Shown: positions 42,156 to 49,253 of the stretch, one piece after another
How the letters are laid out: every line of letters starts with the position of its first letter
Numbering within the stretch: position 1 is the stretch's first letter
Source of the DNA: HK1 sp965202735
Lineage (GTDB): Bacteria; Pseudomonadota; Gammaproteobacteria; HK1
Direction: 5' to 3'
Length of the DNA stretch: 64,000 bases
Assembly (NCBI GenBank): GCA_965202735.1
Contig: OZ241844.1
Span: forward strand, 4,464,001-4,528,000
Translations under genes and position numbers: made by a program
Notes under the pieces: model-generated
Seen by the model: the letters and a program-made list of their open reading frames with translations, nothing else
Database searches by the model: none
What the model was told of the DNA's origin: nothing

Positions 42156-43172
42156 ATGGCGCCTGACTACGAGATCTTCGAGCTCGGCGAGGTGACGCTG
42201 CAATCCGGCGTCACCCTGCCGGACGCCCGGCTCGCCTACCGGACATACGGATCGCTCGACGCGGGCGGCGGCAACGTCATCGTCATGCCCACCTTCTACA
42301 CCGGCACCCACGTGCGCAACGAGGGCTACCTGCGGGCGGTGCCGGCGCTCGATCCGCAACGCTGGCTCATCGTCTCGATCAACATGTTCGGCAACGGCCT
42401 GTCCTCCTCGCCGAGCAACACCCCGCCGCCGTTCGACGGCCCGCGGTTCCCCCTCGTCACCGTCCACGACAACGTCGCGTGCCAGCACCGGCTGCTCACC
42501 GAGGCGCTCGGCGTGCGGCGCATCGCCCTGGTGACGGGGTGGTCCATGGCCGGCTGCCAGTCCTACGAGTGGGGGGCGCAGTTCCCCGACATGGTCGACG
42601 CCATCCTGCCGTTCTGCGCATCGGCGCGCACGTCGCCGCACAACAAGGTGTTCCTGGAGGGAGTGAAGGCGGCGCTCACGGCGGACGGCGGGTTCGCCGG
42701 CGGCGACTACGCGTCGCCGCCCGAGACCGGTCTCAGGGCGTTCGGGCGGGTGTACGCCGGGTGGGCGTACTCGCAGACGTTCTATCGCGAGCGGCTCCAC
42801 CGCGAGCTCGGCTTCGAGACCTTCGAGGAGCTGCTGCTCGACTGGGAGAACGATCACCTCGACTGGGACGCCAACGACCTGCTGGCGAAGCTCCGCACCT
42901 GGCAGCTCGGCGACATCAGCGCCAACGGGCGCTACGGCGGGGACTTCGAGCGCGCGCTCGGCGCGGTCCGGGCCCGCGCGATCCTCGTCCCCTGCACCAC
43001 GGACCTCTACTTCCCGCCCGAGGACAACGCCATCGAGGCCGCCCACATGCCGAACGCCGAGCTTCGCCCCTACGCCTCGCCCTGGGGCCACTGCGTGGCC
43101 AGCCCGAGCCGCGAGGGGAGCGGCTTCATGCGCTTCCTCGACGGGTGCGCCGGGGAGCTGCTGGCGCGGTAG
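42156..43172 (+). CDS. alpha/beta-hydrolase fold protein, MetX (homoserine O-acetyltransferase)-like
   Basis: 338 residues of the MetX/homoserine-acyltransferase branch of alpha/beta hydrolases. The nucleophile elbow is GWSMAGCQ (serine at about residue 131), preceded by LLTEALGVRRIALVTGWSMA. The acid is in LVPCTTDLYFPPEDN and the histidine in SPWGHCVA. The MetX-type GGxxxG acyl-binding loop and full-length lid are not evident, so true homoserine acetylation is doubtful and a hydrolase or other acyltransferase is equally possible. Start chosen at 42156; an ATG at 42141 is also in frame. It follows the GS-like gene by about 310 bp. Confidence 0.75.
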   Translation: MAPDYEIFELGEVTLQSGVTLPDARLAYRTYGSLDAGGGNVIVMPTFYTGTHVRNEGYLRAVPALDPQRWLIVSINMFGNGLSSSPSNTPPPFDGPRFPLVTVHDNVACQHRLLTEALGVRRIALVTGWSMAGCQSYEWGAQFPDMVDAILPFCASARTSPHNKVFLEGVKAALTADGGFAGGDYASPPETGLRAFGRVYAGWAYSQTFYRERLHRELGFETFEELLLDWENDHLDWDANDLLAKLRTWQLGDISANGRYGGDFERALGAVRARAILVPCTTDLYFPPEDNAIEAAHMPNAELRPYASPWGHCVASPSREGSGFMRFLDGCAGELLAR

Positions 43173-43179
43173 TTCACAA

Positions 43180-43296
43180 GGCGAGCTCGACGTCCATCTG
43201 GTGATGGGCAGCCACGCAACCCACAAAACACCCGCCGTCCGGCGTTGGCTGGCCCGGCATCCCCGCTGGCATGTCCACTTCACACCCACCGGCGCC
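43180..43296 (+). pseudogene. IS630-family transposase fragment
   Basis: The plus-strand translation LDVHLVMGSHATHKTPAVRR then WLARHPRWHVHFTPTGA closely matches the IS630 catalytic-core region (usual form: VHLVLDNYATHKTPAVRRWLARHP..HFTPTSASWLNQVE). The catalytic aspartate position (LDN) reads MGS, and the sequence breaks before the WLNQVE segment, so this is a dead fragment. Confidence 0.75.
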
Positions 43297-43392
43297 ACTC
43301 CCGCCTCGGCTACCGATCCCCCGCCCACTTCGAGAGGAGCTACTACCACCCCGATTGAATGCCAAGCGATAAACCGTCCACGGAAACGGGGC

Positions 43393-43510
43393 AACTCCAC
43401 CTGCGGGGCGCCCCGCATTCACGCCGAGCTCGCCGAGGATGGGGTGCGTGTCGCACGCAAGCGCGTGGCGCGGCTGATGCGACGAGCGCATCGGGGTCGC
43501 CGGCACCGAG
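43393..43510 (+). pseudogene. IS3-family transposase (OrfB) fragment
   Basis: CGAPRIHAELAEDGVRVARK then RVARLMRRAHRGRRHR matches the HTH_21 segment of IS3 OrfB (YGSPRIHAELR..G..VSRKRVARLMR..GLRG). Only this segment remains, without the DDE domain. Confidence 0.75.
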
Positions 43511-43702
43511 AGCAGGGTGGAAGCCCGGCATCCGGAGCGGGCGAACAACCGGTGGAACTCGCGTTCGAAGTCCTCGAACGAGTGCGTGTCGGACGGTTCA
43601 TACTCCTTCAGCAGGCCGCTCACGCGCAGGGGGAGTGCTTCGAGCACGCTCCAGACAGCGCGGGGAGTGGGTAGAATTCCATCACTTTGGAGGTAATATC
43701 TC

Positions 43703-44434
43703 GTGCCAGTTCCAGATCTGCACCACGGATCTGGCCCCTCGCCGGGACGTCACCAGTCCATCCTGATCGTCGAGGACAACCGCGATATCGCGGAGATGAT
43801 CCACGCGTTCCTGGAACGGCGCGGCTACCTTGTGGACCATGCCGGGGACGGAGTGACCGGACTTCACCTCGCGGTGACCGGCGAATGGGACGCGATCGTG
43901 CTCGACCTGATGCTGCCCGGACTGGACGGCATGGCGCTGTGCCGCCGCCTGCGCGGGGATGCGCGAAGCGACGCGCCCATCCTCATGCTGACGGCGCGCG
44001 ACGCGCTCGGCGACAAGGTGGAAGGGCTCCAGGCCGGGGCGGACGACTACCTCGTCAAGCCGTTCGAGGTGGAGGAGCTGGAGGCGCGCCTGCAGGCGCT
44101 GATCCGGCGCCGGCGCGGCCTCGTCACCCCGGCGGTCCTGCGCGTGGCGGATCTCGTGCTCGATTCCGGGACCCGCATGGTCACACGCGGCGGCGCCGGG
44201 GTCCCGATCACCCCCATCGGATACCGGATTCTCCGCCTGCTGATGCGCGCCTCGCCCCGGGTGGTGAGCCGGCGCGAGATCGAGACCGAGGTCTGGGGCG
44301 ACGCGCCGCCGGACAGCGATGCCCTGCGCACGCACCTCTACACCCTGCGCAAGTCCGTGGATCGACCCTTCGAGACCGCGCTCATCCGCACCGTGCCGAG
44401 CGCCGGCTACCGGCTCGTCCCCCCGGATGAATGA
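43703..44434 (+). CDS. OmpR/PhoB-family response regulator
   Basis: 243 residues from a GTG start with GGAGGT nine bases upstream. Receiver domain: SILIVEDNRD, phosphoacceptor in VLDLMLPGLDGM, MLTARDALGDK and VKPFEVEEL. DNA-binding winged helix: LTP-like ITPIGYRILRLLMRASPRVV, RREIETEVWGD, DALRTHLYTLRKSVDR and TVPSAGYRLV. It overlaps the downstream kinase by 4 bp (ATGA). It precedes the lipid-modification operon and may control it, taking the place that an ECF sigma/anti-sigma pair has in some related lipid operons. Confidence 0.9.
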   Translation: MPVPDLHHGSGPSPGRHQSILIVEDNRDIAEMIHAFLERRGYLVDHAGDGVTGLHLAVTGEWDAIVLDLMLPGLDGMALCRRLRGDARSDAPILMLTARDALGDKVEGLQAGADDYLVKPFEVEELEARLQALIRRRRGLVTPAVLRVADLVLDSGTRMVTRGGAGVPITPIGYRILRLLMRASPRVVSRREIETEVWGDAPPDSDALRTHLYTLRKSVDRPFETALIRTVPSAGYRLVPPDE

Positions 44435-45789
44435 GCGTTCGGGTGAGTGAGCGCCCGGCCGGGCTCGGCCGGCGTCTGGGCCGCGTCTTCCTCCTTCAGG
44501 CCGCGTTCATCAGCGCGGCCGCGGTGATCGGCGTGTACGCGGCCGCGACCACCATCGAAGAGGTCCTGATCCGGCGCGCCCTGGAGGAGGAGGCGGCCCA
44601 CTTCTGGAGCCGGTTCGCGGCGTCGCCGCGGTTTCCCGCACCCGACACCCGCAACCTCACCGGCTATCTGGCTCGAGGGACAAGCCGGAGCGGCGTGCCG
44701 GCAACCCTCGCGGGGCTGGGGCCGGGGCTGCACGACCTGGACTCCGCCGCCGAGTTCTCGGTGGTGCACGTCACCGAGCGGGACGGACACACCCTGTTCC
44801 TCGTCTTCGACGGCGAGCGGGTGAGCGCGCTCGCCCTGTGGTTCGGGCTCGTGCCGCTCGCCGGGGCGCTGGTCATCCTGTACCTCTCCGCGTGGCTCGC
44901 GTACCGCTTGGCGACGCGGGCGGTGTCGCCGGTGATCTGGCTCGCCCGGCAGGTGCGCCGCCTCGACCCCCGGGCCCCCGATGCGACGGCATTCGAGCCG
45001 CACCGGCTGCCGGCGAACTCCGACCGGGAGATCCTGGCCCTGGCCGAGGCGCTGCGCGGCCTTTCCAGGAACGTGCACGAGCACATCGAGCGCGAGCGGG
45101 AGTTCACCCGCGACGCGAGCCACGAGCTGCGCACCCCCCTGACGGTGGTGCGGCTCGCCGCCGCGGAGCTCGGCCGCGGGCGGGGGCTCGATGCCCGGTC
45201 GCGCGAGTCCGTCGCGCGCATCGATCGGGCGGCGCGCGAGATGGAGGAGACGACCGGGGCGCTGCTGCTGCTCGCCCGCGCATCCGACACGAAGCTCGCC
45301 TCGGCCGCGGTGCGCCTGAACGACATCGTGGCCCGGGAATGCGAGCGCGCCCGCGCCCTGGCCGCGTCCGGGCCGGTGACCATCGAGGAACGCGCCACCG
45401 GGCCGCTCGTCGTCGACGCCGACCCCCGGGTGCTGGCGGTGGTCGTCGGCAACGTGCTGCGCAACGCGGTGCAGCACACCCCCCGCGGGCGGATCGAGGT
45501 GCGGATCGAGGACGATACGCTGACCATCGCCGACCCTGGAGTCGGCATTCCGCGCGAGCAGCTCGATGCGGTGTTCGAGCCATACGTGCGGGCCGGCAAC
45601 GCGAGCCGGGAGGGACACGGGGTGGGCCTGTCCATCGTGAAGCGGCTCTGCGACCGGTTCGGGTGGTCGGTGCGCATCGAAAGCTCGCCACAGGCCGGCA
45701 CCCGCGTGCGGCTTTGCTTCCCGGGGGCGCGGACCGCCGGCGCGCCGGAGGAAGCCGGCGCCGATGCGCCGGGCCCCGCGGCCGGGTAA
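44431..45789 (+). CDS. sensor histidine kinase
   Basis: 452 residues. Two transmembrane helices (about 19-41 and 139-160) flank a periplasmic sensor of about 95 residues. Next come a HAMP-like segment, the H-box TRDASHELRTPLTVVRL and the ATPase domain: NVLRNAVQHTPRG, ADPGVGIPREQLDAVFEPYV and GHGVGLSIVKRLCDRFGW. Start ATG overlaps the response-regulator stop (ATGA). The stop codon lies within a sequence block (45784-45823) resembling half of the palindromic element at 55549-55619, so the last residues may have been reshaped by an insertion. Confidence 0.9.
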   Translation: MSVRVSERPAGLGRRLGRVFLLQAAFISAAAVIGVYAAATTIEEVLIRRALEEEAAHFWSRFAASPRFPAPDTRNLTGYLARGTSRSGVPATLAGLGPGLHDLDSAAEFSVVHVTERDGHTLFLVFDGERVSALALWFGLVPLAGALVILYLSAWLAYRLATRAVSPVIWLARQVRRLDPRAPDATAFEPHRLPANSDREILALAEALRGLSRNVHEHIEREREFTRDASHELRTPLTVVRLAAAELGRGRGLDARSRESVARIDRAAREMEETTGALLLLARASDTKLASAAVRLNDIVARECERARALAASGPVTIEERATGPLVVDADPRVLAVVVGNVLRNAVQHTPRGRIEVRIEDDTLTIADPGVGIPREQLDAVFEPYVRAGNASREGHGVGLSIVKRLCDRFGWSVRIESSPQAGTRVRLCFPGARTAGAPEEAGADAPGPAAG

Positions 45790-45823
45790 TGTCTCAGTCT
45801 GACTCCGGGATCGTTGTGTCGCC
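45784..45823 (+). repeat. partial copy of the 55549-55619 palindromic element
   Basis: GGGTAATGTCTCAGTCTGAC and the following CTCCGGGATCGTTGTGTCG align with GGGTAGTGGGTCAGTTTGAC and CTCCAGGATCGCCATGTCG at 55549, about 85% identical over 39 bp. The second inverted arm is missing here. Confidence 0.5.
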
Positions 45824-45851
45824 TTCCCCTTGACGCAATCTTCACGCCGTC

Positions 45852-46925
45852 ATGACGAGCGCTTTACCAGGCGAGCTGCATGATCGCGTCGTGATGAGCA
45901 ACGTCCAGGCTTCCGGCTCCGATGTCCGCCCCCGCCGGCGAGGTATCATCGCGCCGCTCGGGCGGGCGGCGCGCTGGCTGTTCAACCACCCGGGCGCGTT
46001 CGAAGCTCCGGGCCATCCGCACCGCCGGCGGGTCGATCCGCTGCGCGCCGCGCCGTTCGTCGCGCTGCACGCCGCCTGCCTGCTGGTCGCGGTGGTGGGG
46101 GTCTCGCCGGCGGCGCTCTGGGCCTGCGCCGCGCTCTATCTCTCGCGCATGTTCTTCGTCACCGCCTTCTACCATCGCTACTTCTCGCACCGGGCGTTCC
46201 GCGCGTCGCGCCCCGTCACCCTGGCGATGGCGGTGCTCGGCTGCACCGCCGGGCAGCGCGGACCCCTGTGGTGGGCGGCCCATCACCGCGTGCATCACCA
46301 GGTGTCGGATACGCCCGAGGATCCGCACTCGCCCCGGCATCGCGGACGCTGGTTCAGCCACACGCTGTGGTTCCTCACCCCGGAGAGCTTCGCGGCCCCG
46401 GCCGGACGGGTCCGGGACTGGATGCGGTTTCCCGAGCTTCGCATCCTCGAGCGCTTCGACTGGCTGCCGTTCGTCGCGCTCGGCGGAGCGTGCGCCGCGC
46501 TCGGGGGCTGGCTCGAGAGCGCGCGGCCGGATCTCGGCACCAGCGCCGGGCAGATGTTCGTGTGGGGGTTCGCGGTCTCGACGGTGCTGCTCTACCACGC
46601 CACCTACACCATCAACTCGCTGGCCCACGGCTGGGGAAGCCGGCGCTACGACACCCCCGACGACAGCCGCAACAACGCGCTGCTCGCCGCCGTCACCCTG
46701 GGCGAGGGATGGCACAACAACCACCACCGCTACCCGGCCTCCGCCCGCCAGGGGTTCCGGTGGTGGGAGATCGACCCGACCTGGATGGGCCTCCGGCTGC
46801 TCGCCGCCCTCGGGCTGATCTCGGATCTGACGCCGGTTCCGGCGCGAGTGATTGCGGAGGCCCCTCCGTCACCCGCCCGGGCCCGTGGCCTCGGCGCGGT
46901 GCTGCGCCGGTGGTCGCCGCCATGA
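45852..46925 (+). CDS. acyl-CoA/acyl-lipid delta-9-type fatty acid desaturase
   Basis: 357 residues with the three histidine boxes of membrane delta-9 desaturases: HRYFSH, HHRVHH and GEGWHNNHH, and the surrounding WWAAHHRVHHQVSDTPEDPH. Four or so hydrophobic helices flank them. The enzyme introduces a cis double bond into a saturated acyl chain using a diiron centre, oxygen and an electron donor, at the inner membrane. First gene of the lipid operon; its TGA stop overlaps the first of a chain of ATGA junctions. Start at 45852 is the longest; ATG at 45894 is a plausible alternative. The double bond it makes is the expected substrate for the methyltransferases encoded downstream. Confidence 0.9.
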   Translation: MTSALPGELHDRVVMSNVQASGSDVRPRRRGIIAPLGRAARWLFNHPGAFEAPGHPHRRRVDPLRAAPFVALHAACLLVAVVGVSPAALWACAALYLSRMFFVTAFYHRYFSHRAFRASRPVTLAMAVLGCTAGQRGPLWWAAHHRVHHQVSDTPEDPHSPRHRGRWFSHTLWFLTPESFAAPAGRVRDWMRFPELRILERFDWLPFVALGGACAALGGWLESARPDLGTSAGQMFVWGFAVSTVLLYHATYTINSLAHGWGSRRYDTPDDSRNNALLAAVTLGEGWHNNHHRYPASARQGFRWWEIDPTWMGLRLLAALGLISDLTPVPARVIAEAPPSPARARGLGAVLRRWSPP

Positions 46926-47017
46926 GGAGCGTCCGATGAGAGCCGCCCGATGAGGATCGCGGTCGTCGGCGCCGGGATCGCCGCCATGAGGAGCGTCCGA
47001 TGAGGGCCGTCCGATGA
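46922..47017 (+). repeat. 64-bp duplication creating a chain of ATGA-coupled micro-reading-frames
   Basis: The sequence 46922-46985 is repeated with few changes from 46986 on, including the first 36 bases of the following flavoprotein gene. It creates successive micro-ORFs, each stop overlapping the next start by ATGA: 46922 (MRSVR), 46936 (MRAAR), 46950 (MRIAVVGAGIAAMRSVR), 47000 (MRAVR), then the true gene start at 47014. The unbroken chain would let ribosomes terminate and restart repeatedly from the desaturase stop to the flavoprotein start. Confidence 0.85.
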
Positions 47018-48267
47018 GGATCGCGGTCGTCGGCGCCGGGATCGCCGGCATGACGGCGGCCCACATCCTGTCGCGCCGGCACGAGGTGACGGTGTTCGAG
47101 GCCGCTTCGCGTCCGGGAGGGCACACCCGCACCGTGCGGGTCGGCGAAGGCGACCGCACCATCGGCGTCGACACCGGCTTCATCGTGTTCAACGAGCGGC
47201 ACTACCCCAATCTCTGCCGGCTGTTCGGCGCCCTCGGCGTGGCGTCCCATCCCTCGGACATGAGCTTCAGCGTGCACTGCGAGGCGACCCGGTTCGAGTA
47301 CAACCCGAGCTCCGTCGGACAGCTTCTCGCGTGCGGACGCAATCTCCTCGATCCCGGCCACTGGCGCATGATGCTCGACATCGTGCGCTTCCACCGCGAC
47401 GCCAGGCGCCTCCTCGACGCCGGGATGGACGATCGGATCACCGTCGAGCGCTTCCTCGCCGGCGCGGGCTACGGCGAGGCGTTCGCCCGGCACTACTTCC
47501 TGCCCCTCGGCGCGTCGCTGTGGTCCTGTCCGGCCGAGCGCTTCGCCGAGTTCCCCGCCCGGTCCGTGCTGGAGTTCCTGCGCAACCACGCGATGCTCCA
47601 GATCGTGGACCGCCCGGTGTGGCGCAGCGTGACCGGCGGCGCGTCGCGCTACGTCCCGAAGCTCGTCGCCCCGTACCGGGAGCGTCTCCGGCTCGGGGCG
47701 GCCGTGGCGCGGGTGCGGCGGCGGCGGCGCGGCGTGAGCCTGCGCCTCGCGGACGGCCGCGAGGGCGAGTTCGACGAGGTGGTGATCGCGGCCCACGCCG
47801 ACCAGGCCCTCGCGATGGTCGACGCCCCCGACGACGACGAGCGCGACGTGCTGCGCTGCTTTCCCTACCGGGAGAACGAGGTGGCGCTGCACACCGATAC
47901 CGCGCTGCTGCCGGAGCGCGCCGGACTGTGGGCGAGCTGGAACTACCGCATCCCCGCGCGGCGGCGCGACGCGGTGCTGGTGACATACCACATGAACCGG
48001 CTGCAGCGCCTGGACAGCGAGCGCGACTACTGCGTGACGCTCAATCCCGGCGGGGCGCTGCGCCGCGAGCGCGTGATCGGCCGGATGCGCGACTCGCACC
48101 CGATGTTCGTCCCGGGACGGGAGGACGCCCGGCGCGCGCACCCGCGGCTCGTCCGGCGTCGCGGCCTCTCCTACTGCGGCGCCTACTGGGGCTTCGGCTT
48201 CCACGAGGACGGCGTGAACAGCGCGCTCGCGGTGGCCGGCGGATTCGGCCTGGAGCTCGACGCGTGA
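47014..48267 (+). CDS. FAD/NAD(P)-binding amine-oxidase-like oxidoreductase of lipid operon
   Basis: 417 residues. The FAD motif RIAVVGAGIAGMTAAHILSR begins at residue 2, followed by VFEAASRPGGHTRTV and the substrate-side DTGFIVFNERHYPNL. The C-terminus has SYCGAYWGFGFHEDGVNSAL, the conserved FAD-contact segment. This is the flavoprotein commonly encoded before DUF1365 and a cyclopropane-synthase-like methyltransferase in proteobacterial lipid operons. Its chemistry is not established in general; a desaturation or oxidation of a methylated acyl chain is the usual inference. Start ATG at 47014 is the second copy of a duplicated start (the copy at 46950 runs into a stop after 17 codons). Its stop overlaps the next start (GTGA). 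Confidence 0.86.
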   Translation: MRIAVVGAGIAGMTAAHILSRRHEVTVFEAASRPGGHTRTVRVGEGDRTIGVDTGFIVFNERHYPNLCRLFGALGVASHPSDMSFSVHCEATRFEYNPSSVGQLLACGRNLLDPGHWRMMLDIVRFHRDARRLLDAGMDDRITVERFLAGAGYGEAFARHYFLPLGASLWSCPAERFAEFPARSVLEFLRNHAMLQIVDRPVWRSVTGGASRYVPKLVAPYRERLRLGAAVARVRRRRRGVSLRLADGREGEFDEVVIAAHADQALAMVDAPDDDERDVLRCFPYRENEVALHTDTALLPERAGLWASWNYRIPARRRDAVLVTYHMNRLQRLDSERDYCVTLNPGGALRRERVIGRMRDSHPMFVPGREDARRAHPRLVRRRGLSYCGAYWGFGFHEDGVNSALAVAGGFGLELDA

Positions 48268-49037
48268 ACAGCCGCCTCTACGTGGGCAGCGTCCGCCACC
48301 GGCGCCGCGCCGGCCGCGCGCACGCCTTCGCGTACCGCCTCTTCATGCCCTACCTGGACCTCGACGAGCTGCCCGAGCTGCTCGACCCGTTCTGGCTGTG
48401 GTCCGCCCGCCGCCCCGCGCCCGTCCGGTTCCGGCGCGCCGACTACCTCGGACCGCCCGAGCGTCCTCTCGCTCCGGCGGTTCGCGACGCGGTGGGCGCG
48501 CGCATCGGCCACCGCCCGCGCGGTCCGGTGCGGGTCCTCACCCATCTCCGCTGCCTCGGCGTGTGCTTCAACCCGGTGACGTTCTACTACTGCTTCGAGC
48601 CGGACGGCGAGCGCCTGCACTCGGTCCTCGCCGAGATCACCAACACGCCCTGGGGCGAACGTCACGCCTACGCGCTCGACTGCCGCGGCCGGGCCGGGCG
48701 CGTACATCGCTTCGGCTTCGACAAGGCGTTCCACGTCTCGCCGTTCATGGGCATGGAGCACCGCTACCACTGGCGGCTCTCGGTCCCGGGCGAGCGCCTG
48801 CACGTGGTCATGCGCAACGAGGCGCAGGGGCGTACCGTGTTCAGCGCCGCGCTCGCCATGCGGGCCCGGCCGTTCGACCACCGGCACCTGGCGGCGGCGC
48901 TCGCGCGGCATCCGTGGATGACCGCGGCCGTTCTCGGCGGCATCTACTGGCAGGCGCTTCGCCTGGCGCTGAAGGGGGTGCGGTTCCATCCCCACCCGAA
49001 GCACCGCGCGAGACCGCCGATGAGGGCGGATCGGTGA
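48264..49037 (+). CDS. DUF1365 family protein
   Basis: 257 residues from the GTG that overlaps the flavoprotein stop (GTGA at 48264-48267). The family is recognised from SRLYVGSVRHRR at the start, VRVLTHLRCLGVCFNPVTFY, FDKAFHVSPFMGMEHRYHW and the C-terminal KGVRFHPHPKH. Function is unknown, but it almost always accompanies the flavoprotein and the cyclopropane-synthase-like methyltransferase. Its last residues, RARPPMRADR, are echoed about 210 bp downstream at the end of a small intervening frame. Confidence 0.88.
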   Translation: MNSRLYVGSVRHRRRAGRAHAFAYRLFMPYLDLDELPELLDPFWLWSARRPAPVRFRRADYLGPPERPLAPAVRDAVGARIGHRPRGPVRVLTHLRCLGVCFNPVTFYYCFEPDGERLHSVLAEITNTPWGERHAYALDCRGRAGRVHRFGFDKAFHVSPFMGMEHRYHWRLSVPGERLHVVMRNEAQGRTVFSAALAMRARPFDHRHLAAALARHPWMTAAVLGGIYWQALRLALKGVRFHPHPKHRARPPMRADR

Positions 49038-49253
49038 GCGGCGGCCGCTCATGCCGCGCCCCTCTTGCCGTGAAGGTGCGCCGGGGAGGGGTGTCCGCGA
49101 CTCCGGCCTCCGGGAATCGCCGCGTTGCGGCCCGGCACTGTCTCATGCGGCGGGGTGGCCAGTCCGACCATGAGCCCGGCCATGAGCCCGAACATGAACA
49201 TTTTCGTACGGACGTCCGCGCGAGACCGCCGATGAGGACGGACCGATGAGCGA
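49006..49253 (+). repeat. 36-bp direct repeat spanning stop/start junction, with 212-bp offset
   Basis: GCGCGAGACCGCCGATGAGG and the following 16 bases (49006-49041), covering the DUF1365 stop, recur at 49218-49253, covering the methyltransferase start, with three differences. A small frame (GTG 49034 to TGA 49249) ends RARPPMRTDR, mimicking the DUF1365 C-terminus RARPPMRADR, and its stop overlaps the methyltransferase ATG. Confidence 0.8.
49034..49249 (+). other. small coupling reading frame between DUF1365 and methyltransferase genes
   Basis: 71 codons from a GTG overlapping the DUF1365 stop (GTGA) to a TGA overlapping the next gene ATG (ATGA). The product is not recognisable (it contains SDHEPGHEPEHEHF). 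It is listed because stop/start overlaps at both ends imply translation, perhaps only to carry ribosomes across the insertion. Confidence 0.45.

Larger units (their letters stand above)
43173..43702. other. insertion-sequence debris between MetX-like gene and two-component system
   Basis: The region carries pieces of at least two unrelated transposases (listed separately). On the minus strand near 43540-43640 there is a further open stretch reading LPLRVSGLLKEYEPSD then THSFEDFEREFHRLFARSG, which I do not recognise. A good ribosome site (GGAGGT at 43688) belongs to the response-regulator gene that follows. Confidence 0.55.

Noticed and set aside
42156..43172. Functional homoserine O-acetyltransferase (metX)
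   Set aside because: The fold and nucleophile elbow match, but the acyl-acceptor features are not clear and no methionine genes are nearby, so no gene symbol was given.
49049..49240. Small minus-strand frame encoding a hydrophobic peptide (MFMFGLMAGLMVGLATPP)
   Set aside because: It lies inside the inserted junction segment, lacks a ribosome site and opposes the operon. The plus-strand frame with stop/start overlaps is the better explanation.
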